Assembly: GCF_000167355.1 (NCBI RefSeq)
Contig: NZ_AAEW02000002.1
Location: 62,001 to 126,000, forward strand
DNA from: Desulfuromonas acetoxidans DSM 684
GTDB lineage: Bacteria > Desulfobacterota > Desulfuromonadia > Desulfuromonadales > Desulfuromonadaceae
Direction of reading: 5' to 3'
Length of the DNA stretch: 64,000 nucleotides
In this document: in pieces, positions 8,264 through 17,506 of the stretch
How the letters are laid out: every line of letters starts with the position of its first letter
How positions within the stretch are numbered: position 1 is the first letter of the stretch
Program-made: the position numbers and the translations under genes
Notes under the pieces: generated by a model
The model's input: only the letters and a program-made list of their open reading frames with translations
The model's database searches: none
Told to the model about the DNA's origin: nothing

Positions 8264-8708
8264 GGGGCGTCTCCTTCATGCATTGATTGTTACGGTAAAG
8301 GCCTTCCTGGCGCCTCTTTTCAGCCGTTTTACTGATCCAGGTATCTTCGACCAGATCAAGCCCAAGCTTGCCGATCAGAGTTTTCAGGTAATCGAGATGG
8401 GGGCATGTTGGCGCATGATAATTGTCTTTAGTGATACAAGAAGAAAGATGCACAACAATGTCCTCTTTACTGATCCCGTCACGCTTTTGTGCCTGACGTA
8501 TCAAGTTCGTCAGTTTTCGATGAAGTGCTCGGCCGCAGCAGCCGCCACACGTCAATGAGAGACTGCGAAAATTTATGGTTTCGGGATATACGGCAAAACT
8601 ACCGGTTCGATCATGCAGAGCCTTTTCGCAATGAAAACCTGAACAACGCTCTTGAACGATGTGGCACTGTACAATCACCAGATATGTCTTTTCCTTGATC
8701 TCGGTCAT
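8256..8708 (-). CDS. CGGC-domain protein
   Basis: This 150-residue protein carries the CGGC motif (TCGGCCGR at residues 53-60) that defines the CGGC domain family, small proteins found mainly in anaerobes and thought to bind metal through conserved cysteines and histidines. Other candidate ligands are C15, C22, C27, C91 and C102 (HLSSC, APTCPH). No signal peptide is present, so it is cytoplasmic, unlike its coupled neighbour. It lies 34 nt downstream of the HPP gene and overlaps the next gene by 8 nt within a five-gene minus-strand operon. The biochemical role of the family is not established; the link to nitrite and NO genes here is by location only. Confidence 0.8.
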   Translation of the reverse strand: MTEIKEKTYLVIVQCHIVQERCSGFHCEKALHDRTGSFAVYPETINFRSLSLTCGGCCGRALHRKLTNLIRQAQKRDGISKEDIVVHLSSCITKDNYHAPTCPHLDYLKTLIGKLGLDLVEDTWISKTAEKRRQEGLYRNNQCMKETPHG

Positions 8709-8742
8709 TTTTTCTCTTTTCCTTTATCTTCGTGACAAATTT

Positions 8743-9312
8743 TCAAAACCAGTGTTTCGGATATTTCCGGTGATAAACCAGATTGTTTGTTATGAGAGCC
8801 GTCAACAGCAGGATTAACGCTCCGAGGAGCACGGGAATAACAATATATTCCGGCCCTGCGCCTCCTTGCACACCGATCAAAGCCGTGGCACCTCCCGGAG
8901 GATGCGTTGTGTGGGTTACGTTCATGACAAAAATAGCTAGCCCAACGGCCACGGCAATGGCAAGTTGGCCGGTACCCAAAAGCGCTACCACACAGACGGC
9001 AACCACAGCGGAAACAACATGTCCGGCAATCACGTTACGCGGTTGCGCCAAAGGTGAGTCTGCAGCGCCGAATAAAAGAACAGCAGAAGCTCCAAAGGAA
9101 CCAATCAGCAACGGAAAATCCAACAGCTCGGTAAGCCCAAAAATGACCAAAATACCGAACGTCCCACTAAGGAAGCTCCACAATGAATCGTGAAATGTCA
9201 TCGAAGAGCGTGGCCCCACCAGAGGCGCATGGTAACGCTTAGGAAGACGCTTCAAGCAATTCGGTACCAGCATGTGGCGTTTCATCAAAATTGCGTTATG
9301 TCTTTTCGTCAC
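8743..9312 (-). CDS. HPP family integral membrane protein, possible nitrite transporter
   Basis: The HPP signature is clear: THTTHPPGGATALIG near residue 133, preceded by LIGSFGASAVLLFGA and SPLAQPRNVIAGH, typical of this four-helix membrane family. Some plant chloroplast and cyanobacterial HPP proteins have reported nitrite transport activity, which fits the neighbouring nitrite reductase genes. The start is uncertain. A GTG at 9312 with AAAGGA 6 nt upstream is chosen (189 aa); an ATG at 9285 and a GTG at 9396 are alternatives. It is the first gene of the minus-strand operon and is divergent from the sigma-54 activator at 9571, with which it shares the intergenic region. The nitrite role is inference from family and context. 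Confidence 0.85.
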   Translation of the reverse strand: MTKRHNAILMKRHMLVPNCLKRLPKRYHAPLVGPRSSMTFHDSLWSFLSGTFGILVIFGLTELLDFPLLIGSFGASAVLLFGAADSPLAQPRNVIAGHVVSAVVAVCVVALLGTGQLAIAVAVGLAIFVMNVTHTTHPPGGATALIGVQGGAGPEYIVIPVLLGALILLLTALITNNLVYHRKYPKHWF

Positions 9313-9525
9313 GGTTGTTCCTTTCACAGTGAAGTGTTTGCGCGTGCGTTTAGCTCCATTGCGACAACCATACCGATCTGTAAAGAAACAGTTCACCTCT
9401 GCAGGAATTTAAAACTTCCTACAATTTCCCTCATGAATACGGCAACTTGCAAAGAAAGAAAAAATATCTACGTATTATATAAAAGCTTGATCTCAATCAC
9501 ATAGATATGTCACGATGCCTAAAAT

Positions 9526-9541
9526 GTTACGAATCCGTAAC
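9526..9541. promoter_or_regulatory. Palindromic operator GTTACG-N4-CGTAAC upstream of the activator
   Basis: A perfect inverted repeat GTTACG-AATC-CGTAAC lies 30 nt upstream of the activator start in the divergent region 9313-9570. The same 6-4-6 palindrome recurs at 10950-10965 before nrfA, so it is probably the binding site of the adjacent Fis-type activator, allowing autoregulation and control of the divergent HPP operon. Confidence 0.65.
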
Positions 9542-9570
9542 CTTTATAAGAAAATTTTGCGGAGGATTCT

Positions 9571-10932
9571 TTGGACTCTTTTGAGATGATGGATATTTCT
9601 GTTTTTCAGACCATTTTAGCAAGCATGGGAGAGGGGCTGGTTTTTGCTGATCAGGATGACACGATCCGCTTCATCAATGCCGCAGCCGAAAAGATCCGCG
9701 GTATCCGCGCGCACAAATTTCTTGGTCGACAACTTTTGGATATGCACACCCCGCGAGCCAGAGCGCCCCTATCCCAATTGTTAATCAAGTTGAAGAAAGG
9801 CGAACTTAATCATTCCACGCGTACGATTCGAGTGAAAAAAAAATTCTTTGAAAATACCTACTACCCAATCCGTAATAGCTCTGGAGTTTATACCGGCACT
9901 TTGATGGTCAGCCGAGATGTCACTGAAAAAAGCCAACTAAAAGATGAAAACGAGAAATTACGTCGCCAGCTTCTGGCCGGAGAGGGCCTTGCCGGAATGA
10001 TGGGCAAAAGCGCTGCAATGAAAACCGTCTTCAAGACCATTTTGGCGACAGCCAAACTTGATTCTACCATGTTAATTACCGGCGAAAGTGGTACCGGCAA
10101 AGAACTGGTTGCCCGGGCGTTACATGAATTAAGCACCAGAAAAAACGGACCCATGATTAACATCAACTGTGCCGCGCTTCCAGAGAACCTCCTTGAGGCA
10201 GAACTCTTCGGCTATGAAAAAGGCTCGTTTACTGGAGCAGGTCAGGCGCGTTCTGGTAAATTTGAACAAGCCGATGGTGGCACCCTCTTTCTGGATGAAA
10301 TTGGCGAAATGTCCTTGTCCGCCCAAACAAAACTACTGCGGGTGTTACAAGAAAAGAAGGTGCAACGGATCGGGGGAGAAAAAGAGATCCGTATCAATGT
10401 TCGTATTGTTGCGGCCACCAACAGAGATTTGCGTGAAGAGATGGAAAAAGGCCATTTCAGAGAGGATTTGTTTTTCCGACTCAATGTCATACCGGTTCAA
10501 CTACCACCGCTTCGGGAACGACGTGAAGATATTTTGCCGCTAGCCAATCTTTTTCTCGCTAAATTCTCCACCGCGATGCATAAACCCCTGAAAAAGATGC
10601 GTAAAGAAACCATCCAGGCACTTTTGCGCTACCCTTTCCCTGGCAACATCCGTGAACTTGAAAATGTTTTAGAACGCGCAGTAGCGCTTTGTCAGGATGG
10701 CGACCTCGCTCCTGAAGATTTACCGGATGAAATCACGCGGACCGCCGCCACTGTTTCACAGGGGGCAGCCCTTATGGACGAGGGACTGACAGTGACTATG
10801 CAACACCTAGAACAGCAGATCGTTAGCGACGCTATACGCCGAGCGAACGGCAGAAAAAATGAGGCGGCAAAGCTGTTAAAAATATCGCGAAAAACATTGT
10901 GGGAAAAACTGAAAAAATGGCAAGAAACGTAA
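9571..10932 (+). CDS. Sigma-54-dependent transcriptional activator (PAS-AAA-Fis)
   Basis: This 453-residue enhancer-binding protein has a PAS sensor (about 10-120), an AAA+ domain (about 145-370) and a C-terminal Fis-type helix-turn-helix ([19 protein letters not shown], 430-448). Walker A reads GESGTGKE, the sigma-54 contact loop GSFTGA replaces the usual GAFTGA, and Walker B is [11 protein letters not shown]. There is no receiver domain, so the PAS domain probably senses the signal directly; no cofactor residue can be named. A TTG start is chosen because GGAGG lies 5 nt before it. It is transcribed toward nrfA, which has a -24/-12 promoter and the shared palindrome. It is the likely regulator of nitrite reduction genes; the ligand is unknown. 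Confidence 0.9.
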   Translation: MDSFEMMDISVFQTILASMGEGLVFADQDDTIRFINAAAEKIRGIRAHKFLGRQLLDMHTPRARAPLSQLLIKLKKGELNHSTRTIRVKKKFFENTYYPIRNSSGVYTGTLMVSRDVTEKSQLKDENEKLRRQLLAGEGLAGMMGKSAAMKTVFKTILATAKLDSTMLITGESGTGKELVARALHELSTRKNGPMININCAALPENLLEAELFGYEKGSFTGAGQARSGKFEQADGGTLFLDEIGEMSLSAQTKLLRVLQEKKVQRIGGEKEIRINVRIVAATNRDLREEMEKGHFREDLFFRLNVIPVQLPPLRERREDILPLANLFLAKFSTAMHKPLKKMRKETIQALLRYPFPGNIRELENVLERAVALCQDGDLAPEDLPDEITRTAATVSQGAALMDEGLTVTMQHLEQQIVSDAIRRANGRKNEAAKLLKISRKTLWEKLKKWQET

Positions 10933-10949
10933 CGATCTCCACCCACCAC

Positions 10950-10965
10950 GTTACGTTATCGTAAC
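10950..10965. promoter_or_regulatory. Upstream activator site GTTACG-N4-CGTAAC before nrfA
   Basis: A perfect palindrome GTTACG-TTAT-CGTAAC is centred about 112 nt upstream of the sigma-54 promoter, a normal distance for an enhancer. An extra half-site CGTAAC is at 10928-10933, overlapping the end of the activator gene. Confidence 0.7.
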
Positions 10966-11055
10966 ATTCCACAACCAGCAACAGACTCAACCTTTCCTCA
11001 ACCGCAAGAAAAAAAACGTTTAATTTTCAACAACATTCCTTACCGACCTTAGTTT

Positions 11056-11070
11056 TGGCACGCCCTATGC
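11056..11070 (+). promoter_or_regulatory. Sigma-54 (-24/-12) promoter of nrfA
   Basis: TGGCACG-CCCT-ATGC matches the consensus TGGCACG-N4-TTGC at all but one position, with GG and GC exactly 12 nt apart. Transcription should start near 11082, about 75 nt before the nrfA start. Confidence 0.85.
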
Positions 11071-11158
11071 CAGAGGGACCGACAACAGAATCAAGCTGCA
11101 CGTGGAGAGAACCACCACGTTTGCTGTCACCCTTGCCCATCAAGAAAGGTCCGGAAGC

Positions 11159-12697
11159 ATGCCTAAGAAACATTTTTTCAGTGCCAGATTACGCGTATCG
11201 CTATTCCTTTTGTTTCTGCTCTCTGCCATCATGATTGCTGTGAATGGCAACACAATAACGTCAGCCCATAATGCTCGTGGAATTCCAACAAAAGGCCTAA
11301 CAACTATTGAGCTTGGGAAAACCTACCCAGCACAATATGAGTCTTGGAAAGCGACAGCCGAGCCAACGCCTGCGGACAAAAGTAAATATAAGCGTGGCTA
11401 TGACACAGACGGCATCCTTTACAGCAAAATTGATGAGTACCCCTACTTGGCTTTGTTACTGAATGGCTGGGGGTACGGAGCTGAATTTACCGAACCACGT
11501 GGGCATGTGTACATGATTGAAGACCAAGTGGATATTGAGCCAACCCGTCTCAAAGCAGGAGGCTCGTGTTTAAGCTGTAAAACACCATATGCCCAAGATT
11601 TGCAGACTGAATTGGGTGAGGACTACTTCAAAAAATCGTATGCTGAATTACGTGATGATATCCCGGCTCAAGACCAATTATTGGGAGTGACTTGTGTTGA
11701 TTGTCATAACACGGACGATCTGTCTCTCAAAATCTCTCGCGGTTTTACTCTGGGCAAAGCCCTGCCCCAGATTGGAAAGCAACCATCCGATTTATCCAAT
11801 CAGGATAAACGGACTCTAGTGTGTGCACAGTGTCACGTCACCTACACCATGCCGAAAAATGCGCAAATGAAGACAACAGATGTTCTTTTCCCATGGTCCG
11901 GGAGCCAGTGGGGAAACATCAGTGTTGAAAACATTATTGCCACGATCAAATCCGATCCCACCTATAAAGAGTGGACACAAAGCGTGACGGGATTCAAACT
12001 CGGCTTTGTGCGTCACCCGGAGTTTGAATTTTTCTCCAAAGACAGTCCACACTGGCAAGCGGGTTTATCCTGTGCAGACTGCCACATGCCGAGTACAGGT
12101 GCAGCGGACCAAACAATTTCCGACCATCGGATCATGAGTCCGTTAAAAAACGACCTAACAGCTTGTGCGGCCTGTCACACTGAAGACCCCAATAGCCTGC
12201 GGGAGATGGTTTTTGCCATTCAGGACAACACGGCAACGGCAATGATCAACACAGGCTACGCCCTGGCTGGGGTGGCAAAGCTTTTTGAGCTGGCTCATCA
12301 CAGCTCCGCAGCAGGAACCATTACCACCACTTCTTTCTATCAGCAGGCAAAAGAGGCCTATGAACAGGCTTTTTACCGCTTGATGTTTATCCAAAATGAA
12401 AACTCCACCGGATTTCACAACCCGGCGGAAGCTACTCGCATCCTGAACGATACCGAAAAGTACACAAATACTGCAGAACGCTTACTCCGTGAGGCCATCA
12501 TCACATCAGGAATAACGATTCCAGAGATTGTTGATTTGGAGTTGGACCAGTACCTGTATAACCGTGGAAATAAGAAACTGAACTTCAACCCCGACATGGA
12601 AATTGTACTGCCACAGACACCTCATTATCCCGATAGCCTGTCGGAAGAGCCCCATCAAATAACACATCCGTCTGCGAACGCTGCATTGCCACAGTAA
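11159..12697 (+). CDS. nrfA: Ammonia-forming cytochrome c nitrite reductase
   Basis: NrfA reduces nitrite to ammonium with six electrons in the periplasm and also acts on NO and hydroxylamine. The 512-residue protein has a membrane-type signal (residues 11-30) and the diagnostic catalytic heme motif CLSCK (137-141) with Lys as proximal ligand. Four standard heme motifs follow: CVDCH (179), CAQCH (222), CADCH and CAACH, making the usual five hemes. The segment CHVTY (225-229) carries the expected active-site Tyr. The ATG at 11159 is chosen because the signal peptide begins there; the open frame goes back to 11102. No nrfH is adjacent; the NapC/NrfH-type gene at 26175 in the same island is the likely quinol donor. 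Expression is predicted to be sigma-54 dependent. Confidence 0.95.
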   Translation: MPKKHFFSARLRVSLFLLFLLSAIMIAVNGNTITSAHNARGIPTKGLTTIELGKTYPAQYESWKATAEPTPADKSKYKRGYDTDGILYSKIDEYPYLALLLNGWGYGAEFTEPRGHVYMIEDQVDIEPTRLKAGGSCLSCKTPYAQDLQTELGEDYFKKSYAELRDDIPAQDQLLGVTCVDCHNTDDLSLKISRGFTLGKALPQIGKQPSDLSNQDKRTLVCAQCHVTYTMPKNAQMKTTDVLFPWSGSQWGNISVENIIATIKSDPTYKEWTQSVTGFKLGFVRHPEFEFFSKDSPHWQAGLSCADCHMPSTGAADQTISDHRIMSPLKNDLTACAACHTEDPNSLREMVFAIQDNTATAMINTGYALAGVAKLFELAHHSSAAGTITTTSFYQQAKEAYEQAFYRLMFIQNENSTGFHNPAEATRILNDTEKYTNTAERLLREAIITSGITIPEIVDLELDQYLYNRGNKKLNFNPDMEIVLPQTPHYPDSLSEEPHQITHPSANAALPQ

Positions 12698-12725
12698 AAA
12701 AACTAAGACACCTAATTTTAGAAAA

Positions 12726-12751
12726 GGTATCCCCACGTCGTTGGGGATACC
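12726..12751 (-). terminator. Hairpin terminator between nrfA and the small minus-strand ORF
   Basis: A perfect 10-bp stem (GGTATCCCCA and complement) with a 6-nt loop. The T-rich tail (TTTTC) is on the minus strand, directly after the stop of the small ORF at 12752, so it suits that strand best; it may also stop nrfA transcripts. Confidence 0.65.
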
Positions 12752-12877
12752 TCACGAATTGACACGATTAGGTTTGGATATAAGATTCTTTGGGGAGAGC
12801 TTGAATAAACTGTCCGCCATCATCCATATGTAATTTTTTTGATTTGTATCAATTTCTTCTTTTTCTATTTGCGTCAT
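12752..12877 (-). CDS. Possible small protein (41 aa), antisense between nrfA and hcp
   Basis: A minus-strand ATG at 12877 is preceded by GAGG at 5 nt spacing, a good ribosome binding site. The 41-residue product is hydrophilic at its N-terminus and has a short amphipathic segment (YIWMMADSLFKLS). The stop codon abuts an intrinsic terminator whose T tract is on this strand. The frame stays open upstream to 12937. It resembles no family I know. The combination of start signal and terminator is what makes it worth listing; it could equally be the 5' part of a small RNA gene. Confidence 0.4.
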   Translation of the reverse strand: MTQIEKEEIDTNQKNYIWMMADSLFKLSPKNLISKPNRVNS

Positions 12878-12961
12878 AGTGGCCTCAAGAAACGCCGATG
12901 AAGGATAACACGTAACAACAAAACGTATCCTTAACACTCAATCAAACCAGGAGAGAATCAC

Positions 12962-14590
12962 ATGAGTATGTTTTGTTTTCAATGTCAGGAAGCCGCGAAA
13001 GGAACCGGTTGCACCATCGCCGGCGTCTGCGGAAAAAAAGAGGACACCGCAGGACTGCAGGACCTATTAGTCTACAACTTGAAGGGTTTGGCCGTTGTCG
13101 CTGAAGAGGCAAAATCACAGAACAAACTGGACGAGTCCATCGGCTTGTTCATCTGCCAAGCCCTGTTCGCCACCATTACCAACGCCAACTTTGACAACCA
13201 ACGGATTAAAGAACTCATCAAGACCACTATTGCCAAACGTGACACCCTGAAGCTGTCCACTGGCTTCAATAGTAATGAAGACGTTGTCAACTGGAGCGGT
13301 GTTGAATCCGAGTACACTGCCAAAGCCGCCCAGGTCGGTGTTTTGTCACAGCCAAACGAAGACGTGCGCTCATTACGTGAATTACTTATTTACGGCCTGA
13401 AGGGCATGGCCGCCTACACGGATCATGCGGCGATGTTGGGTTTCCAGAATAACGATATTTATGAATTCATGATTTCAGCACTGGCCGGCACAACACGCGA
13501 GCTAAGTGTCGAAGAAATGATTGGCCAGGTTCTTAAATGCGGAGAAGTAGCCGTGACAGCCATGGCCTTACTGGACGAAGCCAACACGTCAACCTATGGC
13601 AATCCGGAGATCACCAAGGTCAATATCGGGGTGCGCAACAACCCCGGCATTCTCATTTCCGGCCACGACCTTAAAGACATGGAAGAGCTGCTTAAGCAGA
13701 CCGAAGGTACCGGCGTTGATGTCTATACGCACAGTGAGATGCTGCCGGCAAACTACTATCCAGAATTCAAGAAATACGATCACTTTGTCGGTAACTATGG
13801 CAATGCCTGGTGGCAGCAGGACAAGGAGTTCACTTCTTTCAACGGACCGATTCTGATGACAACCAACTGCATCACTCCGGTCAAGGACGCCTACCGAGAC
13901 CGGATCTACACCACCGGCATGGCCGGCTGGCCTGGAGTCACCCATATCGCGGAACGCCCTGATGGTGGCAACAAAGATTTCTCCGAGATCATCGAGAAAG
14001 CGAAAAGCTGTCCGGCTCCGGTGGAGATTGAAACCGGGGAAATTGTCGGAGGGTTTGCTCACGCCCAGGTCATGGCTCTGGCAGACAAAGTTGTTGACGC
14101 GGTTAAATCGGGAGCCATCAAGCGTTTTGTCGTCATGGCGGGATGTGATGGTCGCCATACCAGCCGCAGCTATTTTACCGAAGTTGCCCAAGAGCTACCA
14201 CAAGACGCGGTTATCCTAACCGCCGGGTGTGCAAAATACCGTTACAACAAGCTTGATCTCGGGGATATTGGCGGCATTCCCCGTGTGCTTGATGCCGGTC
14301 AGTGCAATGACTCATACTCTCTGGCCTACATCGCACTGAAGCTTAAAGAGGTCTTCGAACTCGACGACATCAATGACCTGCCCATTTCCTATGACATCGC
14401 CTGGTATGAACAAAAAGCCGTCGTCGTGTTGCTGGCGCTGCTTCATCTCGGTGTGAAACACATCCGCCTCGGACCGACATTGCCAGCATTCCTGTCGCCC
14501 AATGTCGCCAAGGTGTTGGTCGAAAATTTTGATATCAAGCCGATCGGTGAAGTTAAAACCGATGTCGCCGCGATCATGGCTGGAAAATGA
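12962..14590 (+). CDS. hcp: Hybrid cluster protein (hydroxylamine/NO reductase)
   Basis: Hcp contains a [4Fe-4S] cluster and a hybrid Fe-S-O cluster; it reduces hydroxylamine in vitro and is regarded as an NO reductase and nitrosative-stress protein. The N-terminal cysteines C5, C8, C17 and C23 (C-x2-C-x8-C-x5-C) give the compact motif typical of anaerobe Hcps. Hybrid-cluster ligands are seen in GHD (residue 239 region), TNCITPV, AGCDGRH and AGCAKYR. The length of 542 residues is normal. The start has AGGAGA 8 nt upstream. No hcr reductase gene follows. It lies directly downstream of nrfA, though separated by a hairpin and 264 nt, with a CGTAAC half-site at 12911. A role in removing NO or hydroxylamine leaking from nitrite reduction is likely. 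Confidence 0.95.
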   Translation: MSMFCFQCQEAAKGTGCTIAGVCGKKEDTAGLQDLLVYNLKGLAVVAEEAKSQNKLDESIGLFICQALFATITNANFDNQRIKELIKTTIAKRDTLKLSTGFNSNEDVVNWSGVESEYTAKAAQVGVLSQPNEDVRSLRELLIYGLKGMAAYTDHAAMLGFQNNDIYEFMISALAGTTRELSVEEMIGQVLKCGEVAVTAMALLDEANTSTYGNPEITKVNIGVRNNPGILISGHDLKDMEELLKQTEGTGVDVYTHSEMLPANYYPEFKKYDHFVGNYGNAWWQQDKEFTSFNGPILMTTNCITPVKDAYRDRIYTTGMAGWPGVTHIAERPDGGNKDFSEIIEKAKSCPAPVEIETGEIVGGFAHAQVMALADKVVDAVKSGAIKRFVVMAGCDGRHTSRSYFTEVAQELPQDAVILTAGCAKYRYNKLDLGDIGGIPRVLDAGQCNDSYSLAYIALKLKEVFELDDINDLPISYDIAWYEQKAVVVLLALLHLGVKHIRLGPTLPAFLSPNVAKVLVENFDIKPIGEVKTDVAAIMAGK

Positions 14591-14616
14591 AACTTAAGCG
14601 AACATAGTTAACATAA

Positions 14617-14660
14617 ATCTTGATTAAGCGGGCAGCCTAGGTTGCCCGCTTAATCAAGAT
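14617..14660. terminator. Bidirectional hairpin between convergent hcp and efflux operon
   Basis: A perfect 18-bp stem (half-sequence beginning ATCTTGATTAAGCGGGCA) with the 8-nt loop GCCTAGGT lies 26 nt after hcp. It lacks a long T tract, but its length and position between convergent units support a terminator role. Confidence 0.7.
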
Positions 14661-14801
14661 ATTGGTAGCACCCATTGGATTATTTTTTAGAAACAACCCA
14701 CAACGAACTAAATATCGTTATAAAAAGACAGAATGTATAGCCTTCCAGTTATCTTCTCAGACCTGCTTTTCATTCCGTGAGATAGCAGTAGGTCCTCTAA
14801 A

Positions 14802-16319
14802 CTATCGCGAGGCGACCGACTCGGCGCTTTGATCCTCCGCCACCCGTCCTGTGTATTCGGTAATGCCATTTAATCCGCCACCCATTGCTTGGCAAAAAAC
14901 AACAGTGTTAACCAATCGTTTTGCCTGGACTTTAGTCAAATCGAGCTCAGTTTGAAGCCGTTGCTGCTGTGCGATAAGCAAATCGTAATAGCTTACAGTT
15001 CCAAGCTTATACCGGCGCTGTGTCGACTCTAGGGACTTCCCTGAAGCGGAATCAGCGACAGAAAGAGCCTCCAGCCTTTTTGAATCATTCTCCAATGCCC
15101 TCAGTACATCAGCTACGTTGCGAAGAGCTTCCAGAACAACGGATTGGTAGTTTGCCGCAGCCGCATCGAAAGCGGCGAGAGCTGCTCTCTTTTCAGCGGG
15201 CAAGCCTGGATTGAACAGGGGTTGTGTCAGCTGCCCCACCAGACTCCAAACAGCAGAACCGCCGCCGAACAACGCACCGGTCGTCAGTGCCTGCGATCCA
15301 AGATCGGCACTAAGGTTGAGTTGGGGATATAGTTTCGATATTGCGACCCCGTATTCTGCATTAGAGGCATGCAGCAACGCTTCAGCACCGAGAATATCCG
15401 GCCTTGCACGCACCAGTTCAGAGGGGATTAACAATGGCAACTCCGGCGGCAAGGTGAAATCCTCCAAGGTAAACGACGGCAACAAACTCTCTCCTGGAGC
15501 TTTACCCACAAGAACGGCCAAAAAATGTTCGTTTTGTTGAAGTTGATAACGTAACGGCGGCAGTTTGGCGCGCGTTTGCTCCAACTGTGTCTGCAGGGCT
15601 AACGCATCGTCCGGTTCTCCATGACCAAGACGAATGCGTTCCCGGGTTAGTTCGAGTTGGTTTTCCTGCGACTTCAAGATGTTTTCTATAATTTCAGTCT
15701 GCCTTTTCAGGCTTGCCTGAGTGATGGCCGTTGTGACGATATTTGCCACCAATGTCAAACGAGCACCTTCCAATTGAAACTGCTGATAATCGCTCCGGGC
15801 AGCCAGAGCTTCCAACGCCCTACGATTTCCCCCGGCCAGATCAAATGTATAGCGAACACCCACGCCAGCGTTGTAGAGACTGAATTCCCGTGCTTCTCCG
15901 GTTTGTCCTAATGTTCCAGGATTGAAGCGTTGGCGCTGGCCACCCAAGTTGCCCTCTAATTGTGGATAAAGCGTCGAACCAGCCCTCGCCGCGTAAAGTT
16001 CCTGAGCCTGACGCAAATTAGCCTCTGCCGCCATCAGGGTTGGATTACGTTCCAGGGCCTCGCTGATGAGCATGTCTAGTTTGTCGGCACCCATCGCTCG
16101 CCACCAATGTTTTGTTAGTCGTTCTGCCTTAATAATGTTTTGTGGATCACCCAGCGTGGTGGGGGAGGAATTCAAACTTGTAGCCAGCGGGGTGGGAGTA
16201 TAACCAATCACATCAGGGGGTGCCGGGCGCTGGAAGTCAGGCCCAACAGCACATCCTGTCAACGTCAGAAGACACATTCCTATCAGAGCATAATGAACAA
16301 CCATATTATTATTTCCCAT
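14802..16319 (-). CDS. Outer membrane efflux lipoprotein (NodT/OprM type)
   Basis: The 505-residue protein is a TolC-superfamily outer membrane channel with a lipoprotein signal (LLTLTGCAVGPDF, Cys at about 23). It contains two repeated outer membrane factor domains with long coiled-coil helices (about 75-290 and 300-480). The typical opening after the lipid Cys (GPDFQRP) and the segment LYPQLNLSAD confirm the NodT subfamily. It overlaps the preceding cytochrome gene by 11 nt and is the last gene of the TetR-controlled operon. With the periplasmic adaptor and FtsX-type ABC components it would form a tripartite efflux pump of MacAB-TolC style. The substrate is unknown. Confidence 0.92.
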   Translation of the reverse strand: MGNNNMVVHYALIGMCLLTLTGCAVGPDFQRPAPPDVIGYTPTPLATSLNSSPTTLGDPQNIIKAERLTKHWWRAMGADKLDMLISEALERNPTLMAAEANLRQAQELYAARAGSTLYPQLEGNLGGQRQRFNPGTLGQTGEAREFSLYNAGVGVRYTFDLAGGNRRALEALAARSDYQQFQLEGARLTLVANIVTTAITQASLKRQTEIIENILKSQENQLELTRERIRLGHGEPDDALALQTQLEQTRAKLPPLRYQLQQNEHFLAVLVGKAPGESLLPSFTLEDFTLPPELPLLIPSELVRARPDILGAEALLHASNAEYGVAISKLYPQLNLSADLGSQALTTGALFGGGSAVWSLVGQLTQPLFNPGLPAEKRAALAAFDAAAANYQSVVLEALRNVADVLRALENDSKRLEALSVADSASGKSLESTQRRYKLGTVSYYDLLIAQQQRLQTELDLTKVQAKRLVNTVVFCQAMGGGLNGITEYTGRVAEDQSAESVASR

Positions 16320-16770
16320 AAAAATGCTCCTTGAAGGTTTTTCTAAAACTCTGGTGACAAGCGAGACAACTTTTTTGGAGTGTTGCGAACTGTGCTATCA
16401 CCCCTTTACCGTCTTTTCTCATGGCGATTTCTTCTAATTCCTTTGCGGCTTGATGTGTCTGCTTGTCAAAACTTTTGAAGTTGCTCACATTGGAACCTGC
16501 AAAACCTAAAATGCGCATCTTCTCTGCTATCGGCGGCTGTGGATGATTGGCAATCTGAGGCGCAGTTCCCGCCACCTGTTCCCAGTCCTCTCTGTAAATG
16601 GCATCAATCACTATCTGCATGCTATTGCTCAATTCCTGCATGATATTTCTCAGCGAGAGCGCTTTGACTGCACTATCGTTCTCTTCGGCCCACGTTGCAG
16701 AACTGATTGCGGTTAAAATAGTCATGAGTACAACCAATGCGACTCGTTTAAGCCAGACGTCTTTTGTCAT
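16309..16770 (-). CDS. Cytochrome c'-like (class II) monoheme cytochrome
   Basis: A signal peptide (1-28, cleavage after TWA) precedes a four-helix-type domain ending in a single heme motif CLACH (135-139) near the C-terminus, followed by QSFRKTF. A C-terminal CxxCH in a 125-residue mature helical protein is the hallmark of class II cytochromes such as cytochrome c', many of which bind NO at an open heme site. The heme axial ligand cannot be decided from sequence. It sits inside the ABC efflux operon, 24 nt after the ATPase gene and overlapping the outer membrane channel gene by 11 nt. This is an unusual partner for an efflux system; given the island, an NO-binding or sensing role is plausible. 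Confidence 0.85.
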   Translation of the reverse strand: MTKDVWLKRVALVVLMTILTAISSATWAEENDSAVKALSLRNIMQELSNSMQIVIDAIYREDWEQVAGTAPQIANHPQPPIAEKMRILGFAGSNVSNFKSFDKQTHQAAKELEEIAMRKDGKGVIAQFATLQKSCLACHQSFRKTFKEHFYGK

Positions 16771-16794
16771 TTTGAATACCTTTCTGTATTGATC

Positions 16795-17505
16795 TCATTC
16801 GAAACCACGTCCTTCGCCTTCTTCTTCATAGGTTACCCCGTCACGGATGTGATATATGCGTTTGAAGGTGGGAATGATTTTTTCATCGTGGGTGACGACA
16901 ATAATGGCGGTCTCGAATTTTTTGGCCATATCGTTCAAGATCCGGATTACGGCCAGGGCGCGCTCACTATCAAGCGGAGCGGTCGGTTCATCGGCCAGTA
17001 TTACCGGGGGACGATTCACCAAGCCACGTGCAATAGCCACTCGTTGCTGTTCTCCACCAGAGAGTTGAGATGGCATGGCCTTGGCGCGATGCTCCACATC
17101 AAGCGCTTTAAACAATCCTATTGCCCGTTTACGCGCCTCGGCATTTGGCATTCCCGCCAACATGGGCAGAAGGGCTACGTTGTCGGTGACATCGAGGAAA
17201 GGAATCAGATAAGGTGCTTGGAATACAAAGCCTATCCGGTCCCGCCGCAAGGCACGAAGATCTTTGACCTTCCAGCCGTCATCATATATGACGTCATCTC
17301 CGAGTATCATTTTTCCGGCGGTCGGCTCGATCACCGCTCCCAAACATTTAAGGAGCGTGGTTTTGCCAGATCCAGAAGGACCTATCAGTCCAACGACCTC
17401 GCCCGGCGCAACGTGCATGTCGACGGTCTTTAGGGCATCAACGGCGGTATCGCCACTTCCATAACGTTTTTTTAACCCCTGGATACGAATACCTTTAGCA
17501 GTCAT
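16795..17505 (-). CDS. ABC transporter ATP-binding protein (LolD/MacB type)
   Basis: This 236-residue ATPase drives the FtsX-type permease encoded just upstream. Walker A is GPSGSGKTT (42-50), the signature is LSGGEQQR (about 141-148), and Walker B is VILADEP with the catalytic Glu. The D-loop and switch His (THDEK) are also present, so the site is complete. It is closest in style to LolD/DevA ATPases that export lipids, peptides or macrolides rather than import nutrients. It follows the permease gene by one nucleotide and precedes the cytochrome gene by 24 nt. Regulation is through the TetR repressor at the head of the operon. Confidence 0.93.
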   Translation of the reverse strand: MTAKGIRIQGLKKRYGSGDTAVDALKTVDMHVAPGEVVGLIGPSGSGKTTLLKCLGAVIEPTAGKMILGDDVIYDDGWKVKDLRALRRDRIGFVFQAPYLIPFLDVTDNVALLPMLAGMPNAEARKRAIGLFKALDVEHRAKAMPSQLSGGEQQRVAIARGLVNRPPVILADEPTAPLDSERALAVIRILNDMAKKFETAIIVVTHDEKIIPTFKRIYHIRDGVTYEEEGEGRGFE

Positions 17506-17506
17506 G

